Assembly: GCA_964293155.1 (NCBI GenBank)
Contig: CAXYYA010000050.1
Location: 1 to 23,225, forward strand
Source of the DNA: JAQVEB01 sp028698105
GTDB taxonomy: Bacteria > Bacteroidota > Bacteroidia > Bacteroidales > Dysgonomonadaceae
Direction: 5' to 3'
DNA length: 23,225 bases
Each line of letters starts with the position of its first letter. Position 1 is the first letter of the stretch. The translations under genes and the position numbers were made by a program. The notes under the pieces were generated by a model. The model searched no databases. It saw nothing but the letters and a program-made list of their open reading frames with translations, and was not told the DNA's origin. Below, one piece after another: positions 1-8,551 of this stretch.

Positions 1-67
1 ATAAACAAATTAAATCAACATTGAATTTAGAGTTTTCAACTCTGGATTCGCATTTTCAATTAACGAA

Positions 68-92
68 AAAGGTAAAAACCTTTATTGTTTTT
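68..92 (+). terminator. Intrinsic terminator of the upstream off-window gene
   Basis: A perfect 6-bp stem (AAAGGT at 68-73, ACCTTT at 78-83) with a 4-nt A loop is followed by a U-rich tail (ATTGTTTTT). A second small hairpin, GAGTT/AACTC at 30-42, lies just upstream. By the usual Bacteroidales order the gene ending to the left would be tig (trigger factor), but none of its coding sequence is recognisable here. The stem is short and AT-rich, so this is a moderate call. Nothing else is evident in 1-174. Confidence 0.5.
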
Positions 93-174
93 CGTCGTTT
101 TGGCACTTTATTTGCTACGGTAAATAAAAAAGCAAAACCAAAACGATTCACCGGAATTTCCGGACAAATAAAAA

Positions 175-858
175 ATGAATATGAACAACAACAACGATTT
201 CAGAAAATACGCCGTTAAGCATCTGGGAATGAGCGGATCCCGTTTAGACAGTTACATGAAGATAACCAGCGATTACGGTTATATTTCTCCCACCATTATC
301 GAAGAGCGCCAGCTCAACGTAGCACAGATGGACGTTTTCTCGCGCCTGATGATGGACAGGATCATCTTTTTGGGAACCCAGGTTGACGATTACACCGCCA
401 ACGTAATACAGGCACAATTGCTGTATCTGGATTCCGCCGATCAGGGAAAAGACATTTCCATTTACATCAACTCACCCGGCGGCTCAGTGTATGCCGGTTA
501 CGGTATTTACGACACCATGCAGTTTATCTCCAGCGACGTTTCCACCATTTGCACCGGCATTGCCGCCTCCATGGCTGCGGTGCTGCTCGTGGCCGGAACA
601 CCAAAAAAGCGCTTCGCGCTCACGCATTCGCGTGTGATGATCCATCAACCGTTGGGCGGCGTGCAGGGACAAGCTTCCGATATTGAGATCACGGCGAGGG
701 AAATAGCGAAAGTGAAACAGGAACTTTTCGCCATCATCTCAAAACATTCAGGGAAACCCATCGAAGAAGTCGCCCGCGATTCCGATCGCGATTTCTGGAT
801 GTCTGCCGCCGAAGCCAAAGACTACGGCATGGTGGACAACGTACTGGTAAAAAAATAA
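175..858 (+). CDS. clpP: ATP-dependent Clp protease proteolytic subunit ClpP
   Basis: This 227-residue serine peptidase forms the cytosolic barrel that degrades substrates unfolded and fed by ClpX. The catalytic triad is visible as Ser132 (in IAASMAA), His157 (in MIHQP) and Asp206 (in DRDFW), a constant offset of 35 from E. coli mature Ser97/His122/Asp171. The oxyanion-loop sequence NSPGGSV is at 99-105. The N-terminus (DFRKYAVKHLGM) resembles Bacteroides ClpP rather than proteobacterial forms, and there is a short run of Asn codons at the start. ATG 175 and ATG 181 are both possible starts; the difference is two residues. clpX follows 67 nt downstream in the same direction, so the two subunits are probably co-transcribed. 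Confidence 0.97.
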   Translation: MNMNNNNDFRKYAVKHLGMSGSRLDSYMKITSDYGYISPTIIEERQLNVAQMDVFSRLMMDRIIFLGTQVDDYTANVIQAQLLYLDSADQGKDISIYINSPGGSVYAGYGIYDTMQFISSDVSTICTGIAASMAAVLLVAGTPKKRFALTHSRVMIHQPLGGVQGQASDIEITAREIAKVKQELFAIISKHSGKPIEEVARDSDRDFWMSAAEAKDYGMVDNVLVKK

Positions 859-882
859 AAAAGCATCGGGAACGAAGCTAAC

Positions 883-901
883 GCCGGCATAAAAAACCGG
901 C
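883..901 (+). other. Small GC hairpin between clpP and clpX
   Basis: GCCGG (883-887) and CCGGC (897-901) form a 5-bp stem with an A-rich 9-nt loop, 25 nt before the clpX start. No T-run follows, so it is not a terminator. It could tune clpX translation or mRNA stability, but that is only a possibility. Confidence 0.3.
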
Positions 902-925
902 TTACCGAAACGAAACAACATTTAC

Positions 926-2170
926 ATGGCAAAAAAATCAAACAGCAGCAATCATTGCAGTTTTTGCGGTAGAAGTGAAAACGAAGTAACGTTACTCATC
1001 GCGGGAATTTCAGGGCACATTTGCGACATGTGTGCCGAGCAGGCACACGAAATCGTGAACGAAACGTTCAAGAGCTCGGAAAAATCGCCGTTCGATATTT
1101 CGTTGCACACACTGCCGAAACCCAAACAGATAAAAGAGTTTTTAGATCAATACGTTATCGGACAGGACACAGCCAAACGCTTCCTCTCCGTATCGGTTTA
1201 CAATCACTACAAACGCATCCTGCAAAAAAACATCAAAGACGATGTTGAGATCGAAAAATCGAACATCATCATGGTAGGCGCCACCGGAACGGGAAAAACC
1301 CTTCTCGCGCGCACGATAGCCAAGATGCTGCAAGTACCCTTCACCATTGTGGACGCCACGGTGCTCACCGAGGCCGGATACGTGGGCGAAGATATCGAAA
1401 GCATCCTCACCCGGCTGCTGCAGGTGGCCGATTACGATGTGGCTTCGGCCGAACGGGGCATTGTTTTTATTGACGAAATAGACAAGATTGCCCGAAAAAG
1501 CGACAACCCGTCCATTACCCGCGACGTGAGCGGCGAAGGCGTGCAACAGGGATTGCTTAAACTGCTGGAAGGCTCCGTGGTGAACGTGCCGCCGCAGGGC
1601 GGGCGCAAACACCCAGAACAACGCATGATCGCCGTCAATACAAAGAATATTTTGTTCGTTTGCGGCGGCGCGTTCGACGGTATCGAGAAAAAAATCGCGC
1701 AACGCCTCAACACGCGCGTGGTGGGCTACGCCGCGAGCAACGATACCGCACGGGTGGACAGAGCCAACCTGATGAAATACATCACCCCGATGGATTTAAA
1801 GGCCTTCGGCCTTATTCCCGAAATTATCGGCCGGCTGCCCATACTCACATACCTCAATCCGCTCGATCGCGAAGCGCTCATCCGTATTCTCACGGAACCC
1901 AAAAACTCCATCATCAAGCAATACGAAAAGCTGTTCGACATGGACGGTATCGCGCTCACTTTCGATAAAAACGTATATGAATACATTGTGGATAAGGCTA
2001 TTGAGTATAAACTGGGCGCGCGCGGCCTGCGATCTATCGTGGAAGCAATCATGATTGACGCCATGTTTCTGTTGCCGTCTGAGAACAACAAGAAAAAACT
2101 GCACATCACGCTCGATTATGCCGTTGAACATCTGGAAAAATCGGATTTTGCAAAATTAAAGGTAGCTTAA
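926..2170 (+). CDS. clpX: ATP-dependent Clp protease ATP-binding subunit ClpX
   Basis: This AAA+ unfoldase of 414 residues partners with ClpP. The N-terminal zinc-binding domain shows Cys11, Cys14, Cys33 and Cys36. Walker A is GATGTGKT (118-125), followed by the pore-1 loop GYVGED (151-156), Walker B IVFIDEID (179-186) and sensor-2 region GARG (364-367). Val266-Gly267-Tyr268 sits where E. coli has the ClpP-docking IGF tripeptide, an acceptable hydrophobic variant. Length matches the family. It lies 67 nt after clpP and ends 31 nt before a strong intrinsic terminator, so clpP-clpX form a closed unit. It shares no unusual features with the accessory genes further right. Confidence 0.97.
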   Translation: MAKKSNSSNHCSFCGRSENEVTLLIAGISGHICDMCAEQAHEIVNETFKSSEKSPFDISLHTLPKPKQIKEFLDQYVIGQDTAKRFLSVSVYNHYKRILQKNIKDDVEIEKSNIIMVGATGTGKTLLARTIAKMLQVPFTIVDATVLTEAGYVGEDIESILTRLLQVADYDVASAERGIVFIDEIDKIARKSDNPSITRDVSGEGVQQGLLKLLEGSVVNVPPQGGRKHPEQRMIAVNTKNILFVCGGAFDGIEKKIAQRLNTRVVGYAASNDTARVDRANLMKYITPMDLKAFGLIPEIIGRLPILTYLNPLDREALIRILTEPKNSIIKQYEKLFDMDGIALTFDKNVYEYIVDKAIEYKLGARGLRSIVEAIMIDAMFLLPSENNKKKLHITLDYAVEHLEKSDFAKLKVA

Positions 2171-2201
2171 ACTTCCGCAAAAGCATCCGAAGCGATAAGA
2201 T

Positions 2202-2233
2202 AAATCCTTGAATTTCATTTCAGGGATTTTTTT
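2202..2233 (+). terminator. Intrinsic terminator after clpX
   Basis: An 11-bp stem with one G-U pair (2202-2212 with 2219-2229) closes a 6-nt loop. It runs directly into an uninterrupted T tract (2227-2233). It begins 31 nt after the clpX stop and separates clpPX from recQ. Confidence 0.85.
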
Positions 2234-2324
2234 GATGCAAAAAACAGGGAAAAACCATTTTTTAACATTTAGTTTCTTCGTGGTTTAAATATTATCTTGT
2301 AACTTAGTTTTTTTATATTTCGGT

Positions 2325-2358
2325 TTTGCGGAATATAAAATACTTTTTATATTTTTTG
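2325..2358 (+). promoter_or_regulatory. Candidate Bacteroidetes-type promoter for recQ
   Basis: A TTTG at 2325-2328 is followed, 21 nt later, by TA at 2350-2351 and TTTG at 2355-2358. This resembles the Bacteroidetes -33 TTTG / -7 TAnnTTTG signal, but with three instead of two bases between TA and TTTG. It lies in an AT-rich gap downstream of the clpX terminator and 68 nt before the recQ start, where a promoter is needed. The match is imperfect. Confidence 0.35.
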
Positions 2359-2425
2359 CATTACAGTTAGAAGGAAGTTTTTTCGGATTAATCAGGCTAA
2401 TTTCATAACAAGCTATTCGGGATTT

Positions 2426-4627
2426 ATGGAAAAACAAGACACACTTTACAAAGGTCTTAAGAAATACTTCGGATTTGATACCTTTAAAGGCAATCAGGAA
2501 GATATTATGCGCAGCATTATCTCCGGAAAAGACACGTTTGTATTGATGCCCACCGGTGGCGGCAAATCGCTTTGCTACCAACTGCCGGCGTTGTTGTCCG
2601 AAGGTACCGCCATTATCATATCGCCCCTTATAGCGCTGATGAAAAATCAGGTGGATGCCTTACGCAATTACAGCGAAGACGACGGCGTAGCCCATTTCCT
2701 GAACTCCTCGCTCAACAAAACGGAGATCGAAAAAGTAAAAGCCGATATTTTGAGCGGTAAAACCAAGCTGCTGTACGTGGCTCCCGAATCGCTGACCAAA
2801 CAGGAAAATATTGATTTTCTGCGAAACATAAAAATTTCGTTCTATGCGGTGGACGAAGCGCACTGTATATCGGAATGGGGGCACGATTTTCGCCCGGAAT
2901 ACCGGCGCATACGCCCCATTATCAACGAGATAGGCGTAAAACCCGTGATCGCGCTCACGGCTACCGCAACACCCAAAGTGCAACACGATATTCAGAAGAC
3001 GATGAGCATGACGGACGCCGCCGTGTTCAAATCGTCTTTCAACCGGGCAAATCTCTATTACGAAGTAAGGTCGAAAACCGACAAGGTGGACAGCGAGATC
3101 ATTAAATACATTCTCAGTCAAGGGAATAAATCGGGAATCGTGTATTGCCTAAGCCGGAAAAAAGTGGACGATTTTGCCGAAATCCTGCAGGCCAACGACA
3201 TCCGGGCGCTCCCCTATCACGCCGGCATGGACGCCGCAACACGCAGCGCCAATCAGGATGCTTTTCTGATGGAGCATGCAGAGGTGATCGTTGCAACCAT
3301 TGCCTTCGGCATGGGTATTGACAAACCCGATGTGCGGTATGTGATCCATTACGACATACCCAAAAGCCTGGAAGGCTACTATCAGGAAACGGGACGCTCG
3401 GGACGCGACGGCGGCGAAGGCAAATGCATCGCTTTTTATTCCGATAAAGACCTGCAAAAACTGGAGCGCTTTATGCAGGGAAAACCTGTAGCCGAGCAGG
3501 AAATCGGCAAACAACTCCTGTTGGAGACGGCCGCGTATGCCGAATCGTCGGTTTGCCGCAGAAAAATGCTGCTGCATTACTTCGGCGAAGAATATACGGA
3601 ACCCAATTGTGGAAATTGTGATAATTGTTTAAATCCAAAAATAAAAGTGGAAGCAAAAGAACTATTGATAACGGTTTTGGAAGCAATAAATGCGTTAAAG
3701 GAAAAACAAAAAACCGAATATGTAATTAACTTTTTACTCGGAAAAGAAACATCCGATATAGAAACATACGGCCATGCCGAACTGGAAGAATTCGGGTCGG
3801 GGTCCGACGAAGAAGAAAACACCTGGGATGCTGTTATTCGTCACGCTTTGTTGGAAAATTATCTGAAAAAAGATATCGAAAACTATGGCCTGCTTAAATT
3901 CACCAAAAAAGGAAAAGATTTCCTGAAAAATCCCGTTTCGTTCAAGATAACGAAAGATGAAGACGAAGATGACAGCCCCGAAGAACTGGAATCGGAAAAC
4001 TCCGATGTGGTTACCTCTGGTGGCGGCAGTTCCGGCGCGGTTGACCCGGTACTTTTTTCCATGATGAAAGATTTGCGGAAAAAATTATCGAAAAAACTTA
4101 ACGTGCCCCCATACGTAATTTTCCAGCCGGCCACACTCGAGGCTATGGCCACCACCTACCCCATCACGCTCGAAGAGCTCCAAAACATGCCGGGTGTGGG
4201 GGCAGGGAAAGCCAAACGCTACGGCAAGGAATTCGTGGAATTGATAAAAAAACATGTAGAAGAAAACGAGATAGAACGTCCCGAAGATTTGCGCGTAAAA
4301 ACCGTGGCAAACAAATCGAAACTGAAAGTTTCCATTGTTCAGGCTATTGATCGCAAAGTAGCGCTCGACGACCTGGCCGAATCCAAAGGCATTGATTTTG
4401 AAGAAATGCTTTCGGAAGTGGAAGCCATCGTTTACTCAGGCACGAAAATAAACATTGATTATTTCCTGAACGAAGTACTGGATCAGGACGTGCTGCAGGA
4501 TATTTACGATTATTTTCAGGAAGCCGAGACCGATAACCTGGAGCTGGCCATCGAAGAGCTGCCCGATTACACGGAAACCGAGATCCGGCTGGTGCGCATC
4601 AAGTTCTTCTCCGATATGGCAAACTAA
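2426..4627 (+). CDS. recQ: ATP-dependent DNA helicase RecQ
   Basis: This 733-residue SF2 3'-5' DNA helicase acts in recombination and replication-fork repair. Walker A is MPTGGGKS (41-48), the DEAH box is at 143-146 and motif VI is QETGRSGRDG (320-329). The RecQ zinc-binding region has Cys377, Cys395, Cys398 and Cys401. An acidic then glycine-rich linker (about 511-540) leads to the HRDC domain (about 541-610), which has the helix-hairpin-like MPGVGAGKAKRYG (588-600). A C-terminal extension (about 611-733) makes it longer than E. coli RecQ (about 610 residues). It is followed after 59 nt by dxs. The clpX terminator upstream implies an independent promoter. Confidence 0.96.
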   Translation: MEKQDTLYKGLKKYFGFDTFKGNQEDIMRSIISGKDTFVLMPTGGGKSLCYQLPALLSEGTAIIISPLIALMKNQVDALRNYSEDDGVAHFLNSSLNKTEIEKVKADILSGKTKLLYVAPESLTKQENIDFLRNIKISFYAVDEAHCISEWGHDFRPEYRRIRPIINEIGVKPVIALTATATPKVQHDIQKTMSMTDAAVFKSSFNRANLYYEVRSKTDKVDSEIIKYILSQGNKSGIVYCLSRKKVDDFAEILQANDIRALPYHAGMDAATRSANQDAFLMEHAEVIVATIAFGMGIDKPDVRYVIHYDIPKSLEGYYQETGRSGRDGGEGKCIAFYSDKDLQKLERFMQGKPVAEQEIGKQLLLETAAYAESSVCRRKMLLHYFGEEYTEPNCGNCDNCLNPKIKVEAKELLITVLEAINALKEKQKTEYVINFLLGKETSDIETYGHAELEEFGSGSDEEENTWDAVIRHALLENYLKKDIENYGLLKFTKKGKDFLKNPVSFKITKDEDEDDSPEELESENSDVVTSGGGSSGAVDPVLFSMMKDLRKKLSKKLNVPPYVIFQPATLEAMATTYPITLEELQNMPGVGAGKAKRYGKEFVELIKKHVEENEIERPEDLRVKTVANKSKLKVSIVQAIDRKVALDDLAESKGIDFEEMLSEVEAIVYSGTKINIDYFLNEVLDQDVLQDIYDYFQEAETDNLELAIEELPDYTETEIRLVRIKFFSDMAN

Positions 4628-4656
4628 GAGATTTTTAAACATAATAGTAAATGGTG

Positions 4657-4676
4657 CGTTATATGCTTAGATAACG
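4657..4676 (+). other. Hairpin in the recQ-dxs gap
   Basis: CGTTAT (4657-4662) and ATAACG (4671-4676) form a perfect 6-bp stem with an 8-nt loop, ending 10 nt before the dxs start. No T-run follows, so it is not an obvious terminator. It lies where the dxs ribosome-binding region would be. Function is unknown. Confidence 0.3.
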
Positions 4677-4686
4677 TTTCGATGAA

Positions 4687-6654
4687 ATGGAATTATTAGA
4701 ACAAATAAATAGTCCGGCCGACCTAAAAAAACTCAACATAAAGCAACTGCAAACCGTGTGTTCCGAATTGCGGGAATTCATCATTGACCAGCTTTCGCAC
4801 AATCCGGGACATTTTGCCTCAAGTCTGGGAACCGTGGAGTTGACCGTGGCATTACATTATATTTACAACACGCCTTACGACAGGTTGGTCTGGGATGTAG
4901 GGCATCAGGCCTACGGCCACAAAATCCTCACCGGACGACGGGAAAAATTCTCCACAAACCGCAAACTGGGCGGGCTTTCGGGATTCACAAATCCCGATGA
5001 AAGCGAGTACGACACGTTTATTGCCGGACACGCTTCCACCTCCATTTCGGCAGCTTTGGGAATGGCCGTAGCAGCCAATCTCAATAACGAGAGCGACCGT
5101 CACGTAGTGGCTATCATCGGCGATGGCGCCCTGACCGGCGGATTGGCTTACGAAGGGCTGAACAACGCCTGCTCGCAACCCAACAACCTGCTTATCATCC
5201 TCAACGATAACGATATGTCTATTGACGACAACGTGGGCGGGCTGCAGGATTATCTGGTGAAATTGACCACTTCATCAAAATACAACAAAGTAAGAAACAA
5301 AGTCTATCAGACATTCAAACAGAAAAAACTGATTGACGATGAGAAAAAGAACTTCGTGCTGCGGTTCAACAACAGTGTGAAATCGCTGCTCACCAGGCAA
5401 CAAAACCTGTTTGAAGGATTCAATATCCGGTATTTCGGGCCGGTGGACGGGCATAACCTTCCCGAACTTATTCGTGTGTTGCACAACATCAAGAACATGA
5501 ACGGGCCGAAAATACTGCACATCAAAACGATTAAGGGTAAAGGGTACGGCCCTGCCGAAAAGTCGGCTACCGTGTGGCACGCCCCCGGCCTGTTCAACAA
5601 AGATACCGGCGAACGCATCGTGAAACGAAGGAAAGACCAGCCGCAACTTTATCAGGACGTCTTCGGATACACGCTGGTGGAGCTTGCCCGCAAGAATAAA
5701 AAAATAGTAGGCATTACGCCTGCAATGCCCACCGGGTGCTCCATGACGCATTTGATGAAAGAATTTCCGGATCGCTCGTTCGATGTAGGCATAGCCGAAG
5801 CACATGCCGTAACATTCTCCGCCGGATTGGCCAAGGAAGGGTACATTCCGTTCTGCAACATCTACTCATCGTTCATGCAACGCGCTTACGATCAGGTAAT
5901 TCACGACGTAGCCCTGCAAAAACTAAATGTCATCATGTGTTTAGACCGTGCCGGTCTTGTGGGTGAAGACGGGCCCACGCATCACGGCGTATTCGATTTG
6001 GCGTACATGCGATGCATACCAAACCTCACCATTGCAGCGCCTTACAACGAACACGACCTGCGCAACCTCATGTACACTGCCGTGTATGGAAACAACGGGC
6101 CTTTCGTCATTCGCTATCCCCGCGGACAGGGTGAACTGGCCAACTGGCAAAATAACATGGAGCTTATCCCCATCGGCAAAGGCCGGAAGCTGCGCGACGG
6201 AAACGATATTGCGGTGGTATCCATCGGAACAATCGGCAACAATGCCGCAAAGGCCATCGAACGTGCGGCCGGGAACGGCATCGAGGTCGCTCATTACGAT
6301 TTGCTTTTCCTCAAACCGATTGACGAAGAACTGCTGGCCGACGTGGCGGAAAACTATCAACACATCATTACGCTGGAAAACGGCGCCATTACCGGTGGTA
6401 TGGCCGATGCCGTGCTGGAATTCCTTTCCACTCACGGCTACAACGGCGTACACGTTCACCGGCTGGGGATCAAAGACGAATTTGTCACCCACGGGCCGGT
6501 AAAGGAACTGAAAAAACTATGCAAGATAGACGAAGAAGGCATTTTCGAATTCATCATGGACATTCACGGTGAAATTGAAAAATCAAATACAGTCAAATTA
6601 AAAAAGAAAAACTACCAATCCGCCGAGGTAATGCAGGGAAAATCGGCTCTGTAA
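4687..6654 (+). CDS. dxs: 1-deoxy-D-xylulose-5-phosphate synthase
   Basis: This enzyme condenses pyruvate and glyceraldehyde 3-phosphate in a thiamine-diphosphate-dependent step, the entry to the MEP isoprenoid pathway; its product also feeds thiamine and pyridoxal synthesis. At 655 residues it is slightly longer than the E. coli enzyme (620). The conserved His42 is in GHFASSLG, the ThDP/Mg site is GDGALTGG (145-152) with NDNDMSI (173-179), and the catalytic Glu371 lies in GIAEAHAVTF. The second active-site region, GEDGPTHHG, is at 426-434. The C-terminal tail (about 633-655) is Lys-rich and low complexity. trkA follows 43 nt downstream. An out-of-frame ATG at 4682 overlaps the start region and should be ignored. 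Confidence 0.96.
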   Translation: MELLEQINSPADLKKLNIKQLQTVCSELREFIIDQLSHNPGHFASSLGTVELTVALHYIYNTPYDRLVWDVGHQAYGHKILTGRREKFSTNRKLGGLSGFTNPDESEYDTFIAGHASTSISAALGMAVAANLNNESDRHVVAIIGDGALTGGLAYEGLNNACSQPNNLLIILNDNDMSIDDNVGGLQDYLVKLTTSSKYNKVRNKVYQTFKQKKLIDDEKKNFVLRFNNSVKSLLTRQQNLFEGFNIRYFGPVDGHNLPELIRVLHNIKNMNGPKILHIKTIKGKGYGPAEKSATVWHAPGLFNKDTGERIVKRRKDQPQLYQDVFGYTLVELARKNKKIVGITPAMPTGCSMTHLMKEFPDRSFDVGIAEAHAVTFSAGLAKEGYIPFCNIYSSFMQRAYDQVIHDVALQKLNVIMCLDRAGLVGEDGPTHHGVFDLAYMRCIPNLTIAAPYNEHDLRNLMYTAVYGNNGPFVIRYPRGQGELANWQNNMELIPIGKGRKLRDGNDIAVVSIGTIGNNAAKAIERAAGNGIEVAHYDLLFLKPIDEELLADVAENYQHIITLENGAITGGMADAVLEFLSTHGYNGVHVHRLGIKDEFVTHGPVKELKKLCKIDEEGIFEFIMDIHGEIEKSNTVKLKKKNYQSAEVMQGKSAL

Positions 6655-6697
6655 CAAAACATCCCACAACGCAAAAGAGTAACACCGAAAAAATTCA

Positions 6698-8035
6698 ATG
6701 AAAATTATTATAGCCGGCGCCGGAGAAGTCGGAACGCACCTTGCCCGATTGTTGGGCCAGGAAAATCACGACATTGTGTTGATGGATGAGGACAAAGACC
6801 GCCTCAACTCCATAAAAGACAATGTAGAACTCATGACCGTTGTGGGAAAATGCACTTCCCTCAACGACCTGGACTCGGCCGGCATCCGCAATGCCGACCT
6901 GTTTATCGGCGTAACGCCGGAGGAATCAAAAAACATTACCGCTTGCATGTTGGCCGCGAATCTGGGCGCACGCAAAACCGTGGCACGGATTGACAATTAC
7001 GAATACCTGCTGCCCAAAAACACCGAGTTCTTCGAGAAGCTGGGCGTAAACTCCATGATCTATCCCGAAATGATGGCCGCCCGCGAAATCGTTCAGGCGC
7101 TCCGCACGCCATGGACACGCGTGTGGTGGGAGCTTTCGCAAGGTGCAGTGATCCTTGCCGGAGCCAAGATCAGGCAAAATGCGTCCATTGCCAATAAACG
7201 GCTCAACGAACTGTTTCAGGAAAGCAAGAAATCCCATATCGTAGCCATAAAGCGCAACAACCAAACCATTATTCCCAAGGGAAACGATCAGATATTGCCC
7301 AACGATATCCTCTACTTCACTACCCTGCGCAAATATTTGGATGAGTTGCCCGATATTTTCGGTAAAAAATCGTTTGAGACAAAAAACGTGATGATCATGG
7401 GCGGGAGCCGCATCAGTATGCGAACAGTGCAATACCTGCCTCAGAATATGAACATTAAGATCATAGAGCAAGACCGGGAACGCGCCGAAATGCTGCTCGA
7501 AAAGGTTCCGTCGAACGTAACGATCTTTCTGGGAGACGGCCGCGACACGGAACTGTTGCAAAGCGAAGGGATAGAAGATTGCGACGCCTTTCTGGCACTC
7601 ACCGGAAATTCCGAAGCGAACATTCTGGCTTGCCTGGCGGCAAAACAATTCGGCGTGAAAAAAACGATCGCCGAAGTGGAAAACCTCGACTACATTACCA
7701 TGGCCGACAAATTCGATATCGGAACGGTGATCAACAAAAAACTCACCGCCGCCAGCCGCATCTATGAGCTGCTCCTGCGCGCCGACGTTACCAATTTAAA
7801 AAGCTTTACCTTTGCCAACGCCAATGTGGGCGAGATTACCGCGAAACCCAACTCAAAGGTGACCAAGAAACTCATTAAAAACCTCAACCTGCCTTCCGAC
7901 ATTACTTTCGGAGCGCTAATCCGTAACGGGGAACCCGTTTTGGTGGATGGCGAAACGCTCATTGAGCCGTATGATCAGGTGGTGGTTTTCTTTCTGGGCA
8001 AATCGCTCAAGAACATCGAAAACCTGTTTACCTAA
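6698..8035 (+). CDS. trkA: Trk potassium uptake regulatory protein TrkA
   Basis: This is a cytosolic NAD(H)-binding regulator of TrkH-type K+ channels, 445 residues, built from two RCK_N-RCK_C repeats. The first Rossmann motif is GAGEVGTHLA (7-16), with the ribose-binding acid Asp30. The second starts at about 229 and is degenerate, with GGSRIS (235-240) replacing GxGxxG and Glu257 as the acid. The two RCK_C segments lie near 145-220 and 362-445. In many Bacteroidales trkA follows dxs and is followed by trkH. Here the next gene is an acetyltransferase, and trkH is not in the window. The gap to that gene is only 11 nt, so read-through is likely. Confidence 0.93.
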   Translation: MKIIIAGAGEVGTHLARLLGQENHDIVLMDEDKDRLNSIKDNVELMTVVGKCTSLNDLDSAGIRNADLFIGVTPEESKNITACMLAANLGARKTVARIDNYEYLLPKNTEFFEKLGVNSMIYPEMMAAREIVQALRTPWTRVWWELSQGAVILAGAKIRQNASIANKRLNELFQESKKSHIVAIKRNNQTIIPKGNDQILPNDILYFTTLRKYLDELPDIFGKKSFETKNVMIMGGSRISMRTVQYLPQNMNIKIIEQDRERAEMLLEKVPSNVTIFLGDGRDTELLQSEGIEDCDAFLALTGNSEANILACLAAKQFGVKKTIAEVENLDYITMADKFDIGTVINKKLTAASRIYELLLRADVTNLKSFTFANANVGEITAKPNSKVTKKLIKNLNLPSDITFGALIRNGEPVLVDGETLIEPYDQVVVFFLGKSLKNIENLFT

Positions 8036-8046
8036 CACCCAGCCGC

Positions 8047-8544
8047 ATGTACAGCATCCGAAAAATCGAAAAAAAAGACAATGCCGTACTGGCAACGCTA
8101 ATACGGGATGTTTTTGAAGAATTTGATGCGCCGCGCGCAGGAACGGTTTTCTCGGATTCCACCACCGATAACCTCTACGAACTTTTTCTCACGCCCGGCT
8201 CGGCGCTGTGGGTGGCGGAAGACAATGGCAGGGTCGCAGGATGCTGCGGGGTGTTCCCATCCAAAGGATTAGACAACGACACCGCCGAACTGGTGAAATT
8301 CTACACCGCGAAAGAAAGCCGCGGAAAAGGTATCGGCAAACAACTTATCGAAAAAAGCATTGCCTCGGCAAAAGAATTCGGATACGAAAAGCTCTATATT
8401 GAAAGTCTGCCCGTTTTCTCCAAAGCCATCGCCATTTATCAACAAAACGGATTCCTGTTTCTGGAGCGCCCTTTGGGGAGTTCCGCCCATCCCACGTGCG
8501 ATGTGTGGATGGTGAAAGATTTACGCGGCGCATCCGGACAATAA
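8047..8544 (+). CDS. GNAT family N-acetyltransferase
   Basis: A 165-residue single-domain acyl-CoA-dependent acetyltransferase, presumably cytosolic. The acetyl-CoA pyrophosphate-binding motif A is clear as SRGKGIGKQL (91-100), preceded by the beta-4 strand ELVKFYTA. A C-terminal strand after a conserved-type YQQNGF (131-136) completes the fold. The substrate cannot be deduced. It lies 11 nt after trkA and 7 nt before the persulfide dioxygenase gene, so it is very probably part of the same transcript, but no shared pathway is obvious. The family call is firm; the role is open. Confidence 0.88.
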   Translation: MYSIRKIEKKDNAVLATLIRDVFEEFDAPRAGTVFSDSTTDNLYELFLTPGSALWVAEDNGRVAGCCGVFPSKGLDNDTAELVKFYTAKESRGKGIGKQLIEKSIASAKEFGYEKLYIESLPVFSKAIAIYQQNGFLFLERPLGSSAHPTCDVWMVKDLRGASGQ

Positions 8545-8551
8545 TATTTCT

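Noticed and set aside
21..218. Open frame of 65 codons before clpP
   Set aside because: It begins with a non-ATG codon, contains the terminator hairpin at 68-92, overlaps the clpP start and encodes a Lys-rich low-complexity peptide.
1142..1702. Long minus-strand ORFs inside clpX, recQ, dxs, ligD and others
   Set aside because: They are antisense to strongly conserved proteins, with Arg/His/Phe-rich nonsense composition and no start or ribosome-binding context.
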